A DNA stretch of 64,000 nt from Anagrus nilaparvatae (taxonomy: Eukaryota; Arthropoda; Insecta; Hymenoptera; Mymaridae), in contig JAKSXM010000007.1 of assembly GCA_022575985.1 (NCBI GenBank), forward strand, positions 66,308,501 to 66,372,500, in the 5' to 3' direction. Made by a program: the position numbers and the translations under genes. The notes beneath the pieces were generated by a model. That model was not told the origin of the DNA. It was given only the letters and a program-made list of their open reading frames with translations, and searched no databases. Shown here piece after piece: positions 22,733 to 32,951 of the stretch (within the stretch, counting starts at the first letter, position 1; each line of letters opens with the position of its first letter).

Positions 22733-22940
22733 ACGGCTCGTGTCCAGAAAAGTAAAGAATGCCCCAAATCGCACGTAAATTACCTTCCGAGGCGAAGCCG
22801 AGGATGGTAAACTGCGATTTGGGGCATTCTTTATTTATGGACAAGGGCCGTATAAAATTTTTCTGTGGCTGTAGCGAGAAATTTCGATTTCCTCGGCCAC
22901 GCAGCGGCCAGGAAATCGTATTTTCGTGGCTACTGTCCAG
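22733..22940. repeat. two adjacent GC-rich hairpins
   Basis: Hairpin 1 (22733-22851): ACGGCTCGTGTCC and AAGAATGCCCCAAATCGCA are mirrored by the inverse sequences ending GGCCGT, with a loop GAGGCGAAGCCGAGG that is itself palindromic. Hairpin 2 (22866-22931): GAAATTTCGATTTCCTCGGCC against GGCCAGGAAATCG around an ACGCAGC loop. TGTCCAGAAA occurs at both outer edges. Small ORFs on both strands here are by-products. Such GC-rich stems are strikingly unlike the AT-rich surroundings and probably represent a small mobile element. Confidence 0.7.
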
Positions 22941-23870
22941 AAACAAAAATTATCACATATCAAAATTTGAAGAAGACAGCGGTGTGGAGGAACTAAAAAG
23001 AAAATTTTATGTAAGAGAAAATTTTTTTAATTTGATTTTCGGCTTCAAGGAATCTGCAAGCGATTAAGCCAAATTTATTAGATTCCTCGAAGAAAACGCC
23101 GGCAATTACAGTGAATCGTAAAAACTATTAAAGAAAACTTGAAAGAAAGCTATCGATAAATTTAATTTTTTGGTTTTGAAGTTTTTTCATCGGGTAGATA
23201 AATTTTGATCCAAACTATTAACATAAAATCCTCGATAAAAGTTTACATAAGTGTGTTTATTTATAATTATGCGGGTACAAATACTTAAACTAGGTCAAAG
23301 TATTTGTTTTCCATTTTCGTTACTGGTTATAATGAGTCCCAGATTTGCAAAGTTTTAAAGATATTTTTCTGATTAGCTACAAATCTTCTCAGTTCTCATT
23401 CGCTATAATAATAATGATACCAGGCCGAAAATATTAAATTTGTGCTGCCAACAATTCTGAATATTTTTTTTTTATTGACAAACCCTTAAAAATAGTTTAA
23501 TATTAATTATCAAGCAATTTTCTCTTAGCTCAGACATTTCATATTGTCACCATTCAATAAAAACTTGATAAAAATATTCTGAAAAATAGCTGTAGAAAAC
23601 TGACGCAAGTTAATCTTATTTCTGGTGGCCTCTTTTTTTTGTAAGAAAGTATACGCAAGTTAAAGTATTAAATCTGTACATACGAATTCTTCAACACCCC
23701 CCTGCGTCCCAACAATTTGCTAAAAATGAATATTTCGTTTATTGATTGTCCTGGGAAAGCAATTAAAGATAAGATCAAGATAAGATCCTTGAACAAAAAA
23801 GCTGAGACCAGCTGTATTTTTTTAATTAAAAAATAAGGTTGCAGCTTTATTTTTTAGATATTTTATAATA
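22941..23870. other. spacer
   Basis: Nothing supported as coding or RNA. Confidence 0.45.
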
Positions 23871-24077
23871 TGGCGCTCGTGGCTTTCATGGACACTGTGT
23901 GTATCGTAATCTGTTTTTGAAACGGAGATATTTGGCCATATTCATGTATAATAATATGTTCAAGTAAGAGTTGACGGTTTATGTGTATTTTTGAACAAGA
24001 AAATAAAAAAAATTCCAAAATGTTTAATTGTTTAAACAAATACGACATTTTAAAATGCGGCTTTTAAGGCTGATTAA

Positions 24078-24985
24078 CTCATTAACACCGGCGCGGAGAA
24101 TTTTGTAAATGAGCAAAAATAAGTATATTCCCTTATAGATAAGTGGCTAAAAAGTTCATTATCTTAGTAAAATTTCATGCTCTTTCAGAATCTGACATTA
24201 GTTTTCACCTACAACCCTTATAAATACCCTAAAAACGGGGGTGTAAGGGGTAGGTCAGGCATTATTAGGAAATGTTTGGAAAAATCAATGAAAAAAGTAT
24301 CCAATTTTATTAAAAAATGTTTGAAAATAATATTTTTATGTAAATTTAAATAAACTTCGTATACATTGAGGTCTCATTCATTTTGGTCCTATTTACAACC
24401 CTTAAAAGGTGGATAGGGGTACTCCAGTCAAAATACGAGTTTTTTTGCATTATCACTGACGAACACCAGATTTGTTCTACTATAGATTTTTTGGGTCGCT
24501 GAACACGAAAATTGGAGTCATTTGGCAGAGAAATTGGGGCTTCACCCTTAACTTTGCAAAAACTACCCCCAAAAAGGGGTTTTTTTTTTACATATTCGCA
24601 CTTTGAGCACTCATATTTGAACCATACGGGTTTTTTGGGTCGCTGATCAATAATTTCGACTTCTTTTTCATAAATAGTTAAAATTTCGCCCCTAAATTGG
24701 CTAAAACTACCCCCAAAAAGGGGGTGTTTTTGCTATTATCGTACTTTTAGCATCCAGAATATGCCCATATAGGTTTTTTGGGTCGCTAATCAAGAATTTC
24801 GACTTCTTTTTCATAAATATTTAAAATTTAACCCCAAAATTGGCTAAAACTACCCCTAAAAGGGGTGTTTTTGCTATTTTTGCACTTTCACCAAAATTTT
24901 AGGATGAACTTTTTAGCCACTTATCTATAAGGGAATATACTTATTTTTGCTCATTTCCAAAACTCTCCGCTCCGGCGTTAATGAG
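24078..24985. mobile_element. 908-bp MITE with TTAA target duplication
   Basis: TTAA flanks both ends (24074-24077 and 24986-24989). The TIRs begin CTCATTAACACCGGCGCGGAG on the left and CTCATTAACGCCGGAGCGGAG on the right, and continue about 85 bp inward through TAAGTATATTCCCTTATAG. TTAA duplications are the hallmark of piggyBac-type (also Kolobok) elements; the terminal base is not the usual C-C. Its body is filled with tandem units of the ~143-bp GGGTCGCT repeat. Confidence 0.8.
24487..24900. repeat. ~143-bp tandem repeat (TTTTTTGGGTCGCT family), three units
   Basis: TTTTTTGGGTCGCT starts units near 24487, 24631 and 24774. Each carries a shared run such as TTCGACTTCTTTTTCATAAA, then TTGGCTAAAACTACCCC, a C-run/G-run mini-hairpin (CCCCCAAAAAGGGGG) and GTGTTTTTGCTAT. 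Related units occur at 27305-28125 and 36640-37640. Confidence 0.75.
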
Positions 24986-25620
24986 TTAACGTGTAATTTG
25001 GTGACGATAGAAATCGATATAATTTTTATAGGGGCTTCATATTCACAGTGGTCTGGAACACGAATTATACTAAAAATCTCTGGTATTTTCTGTTTCTATA
25101 GGATCTCTTGAGGCAAGAAATGCTTGTTCTAAAATTAAAACCGTAGCTCTCGGGAAGGACCGCCCCGATTTGGGGATTGTTGGGGTTTTTTTTTAATTTA
25201 ACATTTTCTGCATGATTTTAGATGAAAAAACTTATTTTAACATGAGTTATACCTATTTGTTTATAAAATAAACGCTAAAAATGTTCTAAAATTTATAAAC
25301 AAATAGGTATAACTCATCTTAAAAAAGTTTTTTTTGAAAATTTTCCCACAGCTTCTCCAACTAAAATTGAATGCTCTTCAAGATGTGCCAAGCAGAATTT
25401 TTATCCAAACCACCCAGACCTGTCACTCTTTGGTTTTACGACTCGGTTAAAAGCCGAATTTTTAAAATGTCGTACTTGTTTAAAAAATTAAAGATTTTTA
25501 AACTTTTTTTTCATTTTCTTGTTTGAAAATACACATTAAACGTCAACTCTCTTTTGAACGCATTCTTATACACGAATATGGTAAAATATCTCAATTTCAA
25601 AATCACCTGACGAATTTTCG

Positions 25621-25730
25621 ATAGACCTATTTAGATCTCCGCAGATCTTTTTTGATCTCTAGAGATCTCTTTAGATCTTTGGAGATCTCTGGAGATTAAA
25701 ATAGATCTAAATAGATCTTCAGAGATCTAT
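25621..25730. repeat. AGATCT array with exact 10-bp period, left arm
   Basis: Eleven consecutive 10-mers from 25621, of the form NNAGATCTNN. Eight contain exact AGATCT (25633, 25643, 25663, 25673, 25683, 25703, 25713, 25723); three are one- or two-base variants. The palindromic hexamer recurs once per helical turn. Likely subterminal protein-binding repeats of the surrounding transposon (inference). Confidence 0.9.
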
Positions 25731-26068
25731 GGAATGAAAAAAAAAATTATAAAAATTTATAAATGTCATTTAAAATCATTAAATGAAGGTATTAAAGGAT
25801 AATTTGATTTTTTTATACGTTTTGAATAATTTTAAGGAAATACGACCTGGTAAATGAATGAAAAATGTCAAAGTATACTTAAATATTTACAATTTTATTA
25901 ACAACTTATTATTTAACATGCCTTACTTTTAAAATTGAACTCTTTTTTTCATGTTAATAAATAATTGCATATAACTTTTATAACATTTTATTAAAGATAT
26001 GTTAAGGACTTGAAATTTTAAATTTAATTTTAAATTATCAAAACAATATAATCATTACAATATACATT

Positions 26069-26427
26069 TTATATAACACTAACAATACTAAATTTTTTAT
26101 TTTTATTCGTTAGTAAAGTTAAAAACTCATCTGATTTACAAAAAGTTCTTACTGCTGTTAATTCTTCAGACATCAAATACTTGTTTACATTATTTTCATC
26201 AAAATTTCTTTTATTATATGATTTTTTCTCATCTTTATAGTTATTTAATAATACCTTACATTTTACACAATCATATTGAATCTGAAGTTTTAATTTGCTT
26301 GCAATTTCTTTCCCAATATTCGAGTTACCATTTACCATGTTAGCCAAAAATCCACTCCTATTTTTAAATGCGAAACCCGATGTTGCAATAAGAGGACCCC
26401 ACAGTTTGACAAAATTCGCGGTTCCCG
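26069..26427 (-). pseudogene. CACTA/EnSpm-like transposase fragment, C-terminal part
   Basis: On the minus strand the frame contains VKLWGPLIATSGFAFKNRSG, then LANMVNGNSNIGKEIASK and YDCVKCKVLL, ending with a stop at 26069. The order WGPL..TS.F.F(E/K)N..G.L...(V/I)(H/N)G is the conserved C-terminal region (DUF4218-like) of En/Spm-type transposases. The 92-codon ORF is the distal part; coding similarity starts before its ATG. It is cut at 26427/26428 by the 26430-28624 insertion. Confidence 0.55.
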
Positions 26428-26689
26428 TACTCTCTAAATCCTATTTTGTAAATCTAACGCATAAACTACAAAATAGAAAAATTTTACAAATTACAATTTG
26501 TAATTTATAAATTTACCAATTCTGTTTTGTAAATCTTAAAATTTACCAAATAGAATTTGTAAATTTATAAATTACAAATTGCTAAATTCATTTATAATTT
26601 GTAAATCATAAAATTACAAATTGAATTTGGTAAATTTAAAAATTACAAATTTGTAGAGTAGGTACTATTTTATAAATACCAAAAATTTA

Positions 26690-27018
26690 GTCCTGTCGCC
26701 AGCAATGCTATTTAATGCCATAAAATAGCATAAAAGTTCCATGGAAAAAAATGGGTGGTATTTATGTTTTTTGACCCGCTGAACACGAATCCGGGTTCCG
26801 TTTTGCGAATTTCGTGGTCAATTTTTTGTTATCAAGAAATTATTGCAAAATGGCCAATAATTTGTTAATAAAAAAAAATTGACCACGAATTTTGCAAAAT
26901 AGACCTCGGATTCGTGTTTAGCGGGTCAAAAAACATAAATACCACCCATTTTTTTCCATGGAACTTTTATGCTATTTTAGGATTTTATGGCATTAAATAG
27001 CATTGCTGGCGACAGGAC
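26690..27018. mobile_element. 329-bp hairpin element inserted at TA within the palindrome
   Basis: Ends GTCCTGTCGCCAGCAATGC are inverted at 27018, flanked by TA (26688-26689, 27019-27020), and arms of about 150 bp pair almost throughout (ATGGGTGGTATTTATG, GACCCGCTGAACACGAAT). The opposite arm of the host palindrome near 28420-28450 lacks it, giving an internal empty site: sequence on both sides of the insertion aligns with that arm. Confidence 0.85.
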
Positions 27019-27380
27019 TAATAATTTGTAAATACGAAGGGTGGTTATTGCGCACGCGCATCAAATTAATAACCGCAAAAGAAATCATTTGTATGGCGTT
27101 TAAGGCTCCTTTGAAAATATCAGACTACTTCTTGTTATTAACAATTAATTTTGTTACAAAATTTGTTAATAAATTTTGTTGATAAAATCGTAAAAAACAT
27201 TCAATTATTGAAAGTGAATTTATTATTATTTGCTATTTTTGCAATTATACACCAGTCATATCACGCTTTTGGTTGTATTTTTGAGGCCGCCTCCAGATTT
27301 GGTATACTATAGGTTTTTTGGGTCGCTGAACACGAAAATCGGAGTCATTCTATGAGAAATTGGGGCTTGACCCTTCCTTT

Positions 27381-27600
27381 GTTCATGTTAGCGTAAGGTG
27401 TCGTCTTGACGTGTCGTTTATTATTATAGTATTCTTCCTTAGGTTATGTTAGTGTAAGGCTTGACGTGTCGTTATTTTATTATAGCCTACTTGCTTAGAT
27501 TACGCTAGTGTAAGACTTGACATGTCCTTTTTTATTATAAATTTCTACCTCAGGTTATGTGGGTGTAAGGCCTGACGTGTAGTTTTTTATTATAAATTAC
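27381..27600. repeat. ~56-bp tandem repeat, four units
   Basis: Units start near 27381, 27441, 27497 and 27552 with AGGTTATGTTAGTGTAAGGC followed by TTGACGTGTCG and a TTTTATTATA run. They occupy the unpaired centre of the palindrome, followed by two diverged copies of a segment with GGCCGCCAT (27632, 27822) and CGCACCCGA. Confidence 0.75.
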
Positions 27601-28629
27601 TCCTTATTTATTAAAAATTGGAGAATTTTGTGGCCGCCATTTTGAATTTTTAAATGGTGTTGGTGTAAAGCCTGACGTACCAATTTTTGCTATAAATTTT
27701 TAAATATGGTTGACAGGTTTGGTCTGAACGCACCCGATAACCCCCTAATATACTTTTAAAAATACTTTTTTTTTATTCTAAAAATCTAGGGAATTTTGAC
27801 GAAAATTGGTCAATTTGGAGGCCGCCATATTGAATTTTGAAATTTGGATTTGAGATCCGGTCTCAGCGCACCCGAAAACCTCCTATTAGACTCTTAAAAG
27901 TATTTTTATTTTATTTTTATTTTTTGACTATCCGAAATATTCAAAAGTTTGAAGCTGTCACCCCCTCGAGCAAAATTTCTCCTTTTAGGGGTAGTTTAAG
28001 ATATTTAAATCTTAGAAGACTAGACAGAAAACACCCCATTTAGGGGTAAATTTGGCTTATTTAAGGGTCAAGCCCCAATTTCTCATAGAATGACTCCGAT
28101 TTTCGTGTTTAGCGATCTAAAAAACCTATAGTATACCATATCTGGAGGCGGCCACAAAAAATACAACCAAAAGCGTGATATGACTGGAGTATAATTGCAA
28201 AAATAGCAAATAATAATAAATTCACTTTCAATAATTAAATGTTTTTTACGATTTTATTAACAAAATTTATTAAAAAAATTTATTAAATTTTGTAACAAAA
28301 TTAATTGTTCATAACAAGAAGTAATCTGATATTTACAAAGGAACCTTAAACGCCATACAAATGATTTCTTTTGCGGTTATTAATTTGATGCGCGTGCGTA
28401 ATAACCGCCCTTCGTATTTACAAATTATGTACTTTGTAATTTTTGGTATGTACAAAATAGTACCTACTCTACAAATTTGTAATTTATAAATTTACAAATT
28501 CTATTTGGTAAAATTTGAGATTTACAAAACAGAATTGGTAAATTTATAAATTACAAATTGTAATTTGTTAAAATTTTCTATTTTGTAGTTTATGCGTTAG
28601 ATTTACAAAATAGGATTTAGAGAGTATAA

Positions 28630-28862
28630 AACTCCTATTTCAAAATTAAATTTTTGTAAGCATTTGTCTGCTAATTCAATGTTTTGATGAAATATTTCGT
28701 CTTTGTTGGGTTTAGAAATATTCCTAAATCTAATAACAGCCAGAAGCTGGAAATAATTTTATGATAAATATTTTCTAAGTATAGAATAATACAGCAACCA
28801 ATTATCCCATTCATATACCTTGTAATCAGGAAATTCTGAAATTTTTCTAGACAGTCGAGAGT
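28630..28862 (-). pseudogene. CACTA/EnSpm-like transposase fragment, upstream part
   Basis: Minus-strand translation gives EWDNWLLYYSILRKYLS followed, after a stop, by NYFQLLAVIRF and ELADKCLQKFNFEIG. This matches the order W.(S/N)WLL.YS...L...L...YF..L...I in En/Spm-type transposases, just upstream of the WGPL region found at 26069-26427. The two pieces are on the same strand and separated only by the palindromic insertion, though not in one frame, so the gene was already decaying or lost sequence. Confidence 0.55.
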
Positions 28863-29160
28863 TCAAATTTAAAAGTAAGGCATGTTAAATAATAAGTTGT
28901 TAATAAAATTGTAAATATTTAAGTATACTTTGACATTTTTCATTCATTAACCAGGTCCTATTTCCTTGAAGTTTTATAAAACCCAGAATAAAATCAAATT
29001 TATCCATAAATAGCTTCATTAACATTTTTTATTCATTTACCAGGTCCTATTTCCTTAAAATTATTCAAAACGAATAAAAAAAATCAAATTATCCTTTAAT
29101 ACCTTCATTTAATGATTTTAAACGACATTTATAAATTTTTATAATTTTTTTTTTCATTCC

Positions 29161-29230
29161 ATAGATCTCTGAAGATCTATTTAGATCTATTTTAATCTCC
29201 AGAGATCTGCTGAAATCTAAAGAGATCTAT
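29161..29230. repeat. AGATCT array with exact 10-bp period, right arm
   Basis: Seven consecutive decamers; exact AGATCT at 29163, 29173, 29183, 29203 and 29223, with TAATCT and AAATCT filling the two other slots. It mirrors the 25621-25730 array. Confidence 0.9.
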
Positions 29231-29299
29231 CGAAAATTCTTCGGGCAGGCTACGATTCAGCTAGTGCTCATGAGAAAGCCACTTTAAACTTTAAAGTCC

Positions 29300-31250
29300 T
29301 ATCTATATTATTATAATCAAATGTATTTTTAACCATTGTATAAAAACATTGTACATATTATTTTTACTAATTTTATATGTATTACATTTTATAGCACAAT
29401 AATCTTATTGATAAAGATTCAATTGGTGAAATAAAAAAACAAAATAAAAAATAAATAAGTTTATTTATTAAAATCATTTTCAGGCTTGAAAATGTTCTTT
29501 AGCCAGCATACCATTGTTAAAAGAAAAAAAGTATTAACATGGAACATGTTTATAAGGAGGGAATACTTCGGAACTTGTAAATTAAGAAGGGGGGGTCAAA
29601 TTTGTCCTATTTAAGGGGGGGGGGGGTCAAATGAGACTTAAAATAATTAGGTAAGTATATATAAATAAATAAAATACTTTTAAAAGACTTTGAAAAATCT
29701 GGGCTTAAGGACTTAGGATAGTACAGGTTTAGAGAATCAGAATATATTAGGTTTAGAATCTTAACATCTAGTAAGGTGATAATTACAAATTAGAAAATTA
29801 GAAAATTGTATTGTAACGTTGCGTAACATTTGCATTATACCTAGCCCTCAGTTGGAAGTAAACATGTTCCATGCATTTAGGTTGTGTTTACACAAACCGG
29901 TTATAAGTATTTTTAAAGTTTTTATAGTAATTATGTAAAATTTTAGTACTCACCTTTTTTTTTAGCATATACTTTTTATGGAAGTTTCAAAACTATTTTT
30001 CTCAAGTACTTACGTGAGAGTTCGTATTTTTAGCAAAATTTATATATTTATACTAATAATATGACCAAGTTTATTAATAGTAATTTTTTTTTTTTATTTT
30101 TACTTTATGTAGTCCTATGTGCTCATTGAATTGAATATAGCTTCAAATAGTCAATGTAATCTTTGCTTTGCCCTTCACAAATGAAGTATTGTGAAAACTA
30201 TAAAACTAATTAAAGGCTTTAAAACTTTATAACAATATTTAATATTTTTATTTAATAGTAAATTAATAATTATTTTTTTAACATTGAGTATTAGGTATTA
30301 AAAATAAAAATTTAAACAAAAAATAATCTTTACAATTTTTATTAAGAATAAAATATAAATTACATACATAAATTATAAATACAAAGTATAGAATAAAATT
30401 TCTTAAAATTACAAAAACAAAAATTTATTTGTAGTTTTCTAACTACGTTGTCAGGTTTCTATACTTGAATTTTGTTTCAAAGTTAATAATTTAAGTAAAA
30501 TTCAAGTAGAGAAATCTATTACAGTTTTAATTTGAAAAGTTATTCTAAACTGCTAATTTTAAGTGCTAAAAATTTCGATATTGTGATGTATTAATTTCAC
30601 TTTTTTCAGAGATAATTTAAAAAATTCAGATGTATCAGAAAAAATAAATTTTATCGGAAAGATATAAGGGATAAATCGTTTAATAAAACATGAGTCATTT
30701 TTATGACAACAGACAACGTTTTTTTTCTTCAAAATGTTAATTTTGTACGCTAGATTCTCAAATACTTAATTGTTTATTATCGCTTACTTTTTTTCAAATT
30801 TTAGACTAACAAGTGTTTAAAAATCTAAAACCGAAAGAGTAAAATCTAAGATTATGTACTGAAATGTAACAAAAAAATCTGAGGCAAAATTAAAAACAAC
30901 TAAAATATAATTGGAATAATTTTTTTTTTTATAATTCTATTCAATTAACCCCTGTATATTTTTAGACATCGTACGATATACGTACCTAACTCCCCAGAAT
31001 CTATATAAGCTCAAGAGATTATACCAATAAGGTGCATTGTAGAAAGGTTTTTCGGTATATTATCTAATGTATGCAGAAACATTTCTAGGCAACACACTTT
31101 GTGCTATAAACCTGAAAACCTTGCTCTTATATTCAGGCTGCCTGTATTTTTCATAACTATACAAAATGGGTAGTTATGAGAAAATTTGTCAATGTTTGCT
31201 TTATGAAATATCTTAACCTATTTATTTGTTATTACGAACTATATATTGGA
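29300..31250. other. AT-rich spacer with G-runs and one small hairpin
   Basis: Two G-runs (7 and 12 or more G) each followed by GTCAAAT lie near 29589-29630. No gene is supported. A TATATAAG box near 31003 lies about 260 bp before the 31261 ATG and could be a core promoter, but this is weak. Confidence 0.45.
30452..30517. repeat. 66-bp hairpin related to the AAGCAAAGCAACC family
   Basis: CAGGTTTCTATACTTGAATT at 30452 faces AATTCAAGTAGAGAAATCT ending at 30517, two mismatches over 20. Confidence 0.5.
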
Positions 31251-31260
31251 GTAATTTAAA

Positions 31261-31312
31261 ATGTCTAACTTCGAAAATTTAATAGTTTTGACTAACGGAG
31301 AAGAAGAAAATG
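31261..31312 (+). CDS. candidate first coding exon, unknown gene
   Basis: ATG followed by 16 more codons (MSNFENLIVLTNGEEEN) and one base, ending at a perfect donor G|GTAAGT. The exon leaves phase 1. The following intron contains a 1.3-kb MITE. All candidate downstream exons in this region (33575-33649 and its copies, 35638-35718) accept phase 1, so the exon could join the microexon array. The acidic end resembles the end of the 48927-49043 exon (IDEN, then a phase-1 donor), suggesting related genes. No signal peptide. Function unknown. Confidence 0.45.
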
Positions 31313-31361
31313 GTAAGTTAATGAATATTATTGTTATTATTATTTGAACTAAACTAAACTA

Positions 31362-32679
31362 AAAAAAATAATTTTTCCCAATTTTTAGCTTTTTAGATCC
31401 ATTCCTCTATTTTTTACAGCGATTTTTATTTTTTTCATTTTTTTGAAATTTTTAATTTTTGAGAAATTTATATTCATTAATTTTTCTCGCAAACGCGCAC
31501 TTTACAATAAAATTTTTTTTCCATATAGTATCCTAGCTATTCTATCTTATTTTCAATTTTCCGAATTTTCTAGTCACCTAATGAAAATTTTGACGAAATT
31601 TTCGGATTCCTCGAGAAATTTTACAAAAGACCCCCTTTTGGAAAAGTTTTGGATGTTTCCGTAACGCTAAAGAAATAAAAGAAATAGCAAAATACTAAAT
31701 AACTACAAAATACCACAATGTTATCAAATAGGATTTTTTCGTAATCTTTAATACAAAGCTGCAAACTTGCCAGTTAACCAAAATACTTCCAATTGGTCTC
31801 ATTTTTTCGGTATACGTATCAACATTTATTTACCGTACACCACATTTATTTGTTGTTAATTCTCTCATGGCGATAGTCAATAAACCAAATCCCTATTTTT
31901 ACCCTAAAATGACCAATTTTGAAATTGCTGCCAAAATTCTAATTTTTAAAAGAAACGAGTTCTATAGGCCTCAAAAATTTTTTACAAGCCCTTAGTTTCC
32001 AACAAATTTTTACTCGTCTTTTTATAATTATTTGTTTAGCAGATATGATATTTAAAGTCAGAGTCCCATTTTTAGGGTTTTTTAAAAAAAGTCAATTTTA
32101 ATCTTTATTTTTAAAATGGGATATCATAGAAATTATTTAATGAAATAAGACGAAAATTTGTATCCCTATGTAAAATTTTCCGTTGAATCCGAATTTTTAG
32201 TCAGATTTTCATTTGGTCACGTGACTTGGCGGGAAATCCAAAATTTGTGAAAAATGATTTTTTAAAAATCGCTATTTTTCAATTTTAGTGCTTTTAAAAT
32301 AAATTTACCCAAAAAAATGATTTTATATGCTGGAAGTATATGAAAAAACATACAATTTGAGACCAACAGGATGAAAATTGAGCTGTCTGCAGCTGAGGCA
32401 TATAAGCTAGAAAAGGCAAAGCAAGAAAGTTGATTTTCTCGCGCATGCGCAGTTCAAAAAAAAATTTGGACCCCAGAATCGAATTCTACGGAAAATTTCC
32501 TATGGGATACTATAAGGAAAAAAAATTTTATTGTAAAGTGCGCGTTTGCGAGAAAAATTAATGAACATAAATTTCTCAAAAATTGAAAATTTCAAAAAAA
32601 TGAAAAAAACAAAAATCGCTGTAAAAAATGGAGGATTGGATCTAAAAAGCTAAAAATTGGGGAAAATTATTTTTTTTAT
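31362..32679. mobile_element. 1.3-kb MITE with ~165-bp TIRs
   Basis: Left arm (AATTTTTAGCTTTTTAGATC, TTTTTTACAGCGA, CTCGCAAACGCGCACTTTAC, CATATAGTATCC) is repeated inverted at 32505-32679 with few changes. The interior encodes nothing convincing; the 31443 ORF lies on the TIR. The target duplication cannot be read because both flanks are A/T runs. It sits in the inferred first intron of the gene beginning at 31261. Confidence 0.8.
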
Positions 32680-32951
32680 ATATGCTTTCGATCAAACATA
32701 CTTTGGAGTACATTTCGAGACCCGACCATGCAAAGTCATATACAGTTCACAAATATCCCATATATTAGTTGTAAAAATATTTTAGTTGTTTAAATTTTTT
32801 ATTTTATAGTTTAAAAAATTTTTTAAATATTTTTGTTTAACTTTGAATTTTTTTATTTATTTAAAAATTTTTTAGTATTTTAATGTGTATACAATTTAAA
32901 ACTAAAAAGTTAATTTTTATTTTAGAATTTTATTGAAAATACGAGTGATGA

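Larger units (their letters stand above)
23908..25610. repeat. long inverted repeat, arms 23908-24064 and 25437-25610
   Basis: The left arm (with GAGATATTTGGCCATATTC, AGAGTTGACG and CGACATTTTAAAA) is matched in inverse by the right arm (GACTCGGTTAAAAGCCGAAT to ATATCTCAATTTCAAAA). The loop contains the 908-bp TTAA element and a smaller hairpin at about 25235-25325 centred on ATAGGTATAACTCAT. A minus-strand 61-codon ORF over the left arm is not supported. Confidence 0.7.
26430..28624. mobile_element. 2.2-kb palindromic element inserted at TA in the transposase relic
   Basis: Both ends read CTCTCTAAATCCTATTTTGT when viewed inward and are flanked by TA (26428-26429, 28625-28626). Inverted arms run through TAACGCATAAACTAC, TACGAAGGGTGGTTATT, CGCACGCGCATCAAATTAAT and the GGGTCGCTGAACACG repeat to about 27380 and 28065. 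The insertion separates two fragments of a transposase on the same strand. TA duplications are typical of Tc1/mariner-like elements; no transposase of its own is seen. Confidence 0.75.
25611..29240. repeat. giant inverted repeat, arms 25611-25943 and 28858-29240
   Basis: The left arm runs from CGAATTTTCGATAGACCTAT through the decamer array, ATAAATGTCATTTAAAATCA and TTATTTAACATGCC; the right arm is its inverse, with an extra ~85-bp direct duplication containing ACCAGGTCCTATTTCCTT (28955 and 29038). The two arms enclose a split transposase relic and a younger palindromic insertion. Confidence 0.85.
23893..29266. mobile_element. composite nest of inverted repeats, possible CACTA-type element
   Basis: The left end GTGGCTTTCATGGACACTG and the inverse of the right end (GTGGCTTTCTCATGAGCACTA) match, then diverge, and contain CACTG and CACTA at 23893 and 29266. 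Inside are several layers of inverted repeats, fragments of a CACTA/EnSpm-like transposase, and AGATCT decamer arrays near two arm ends. CACTR ends plus short-period subterminal repeats fit a CACTA superfamily element, but no 2-3 bp target duplication was found, so the outer limits are tentative. Confidence 0.45.

Noticed and set aside
22499..23067. Overlapping ORFs on both strands
   Set aside because: Created by the two GC-rich hairpins; frames on both strands are equally open.
24487..24900. CRISPR array
   Set aside because: Tandem units are contiguous without unique spacers, in a eukaryotic genome.
29588..29630. G-quadruplex regulatory element
   Set aside because: G-runs exist but could be simple slippage; no gene nearby and only two runs.
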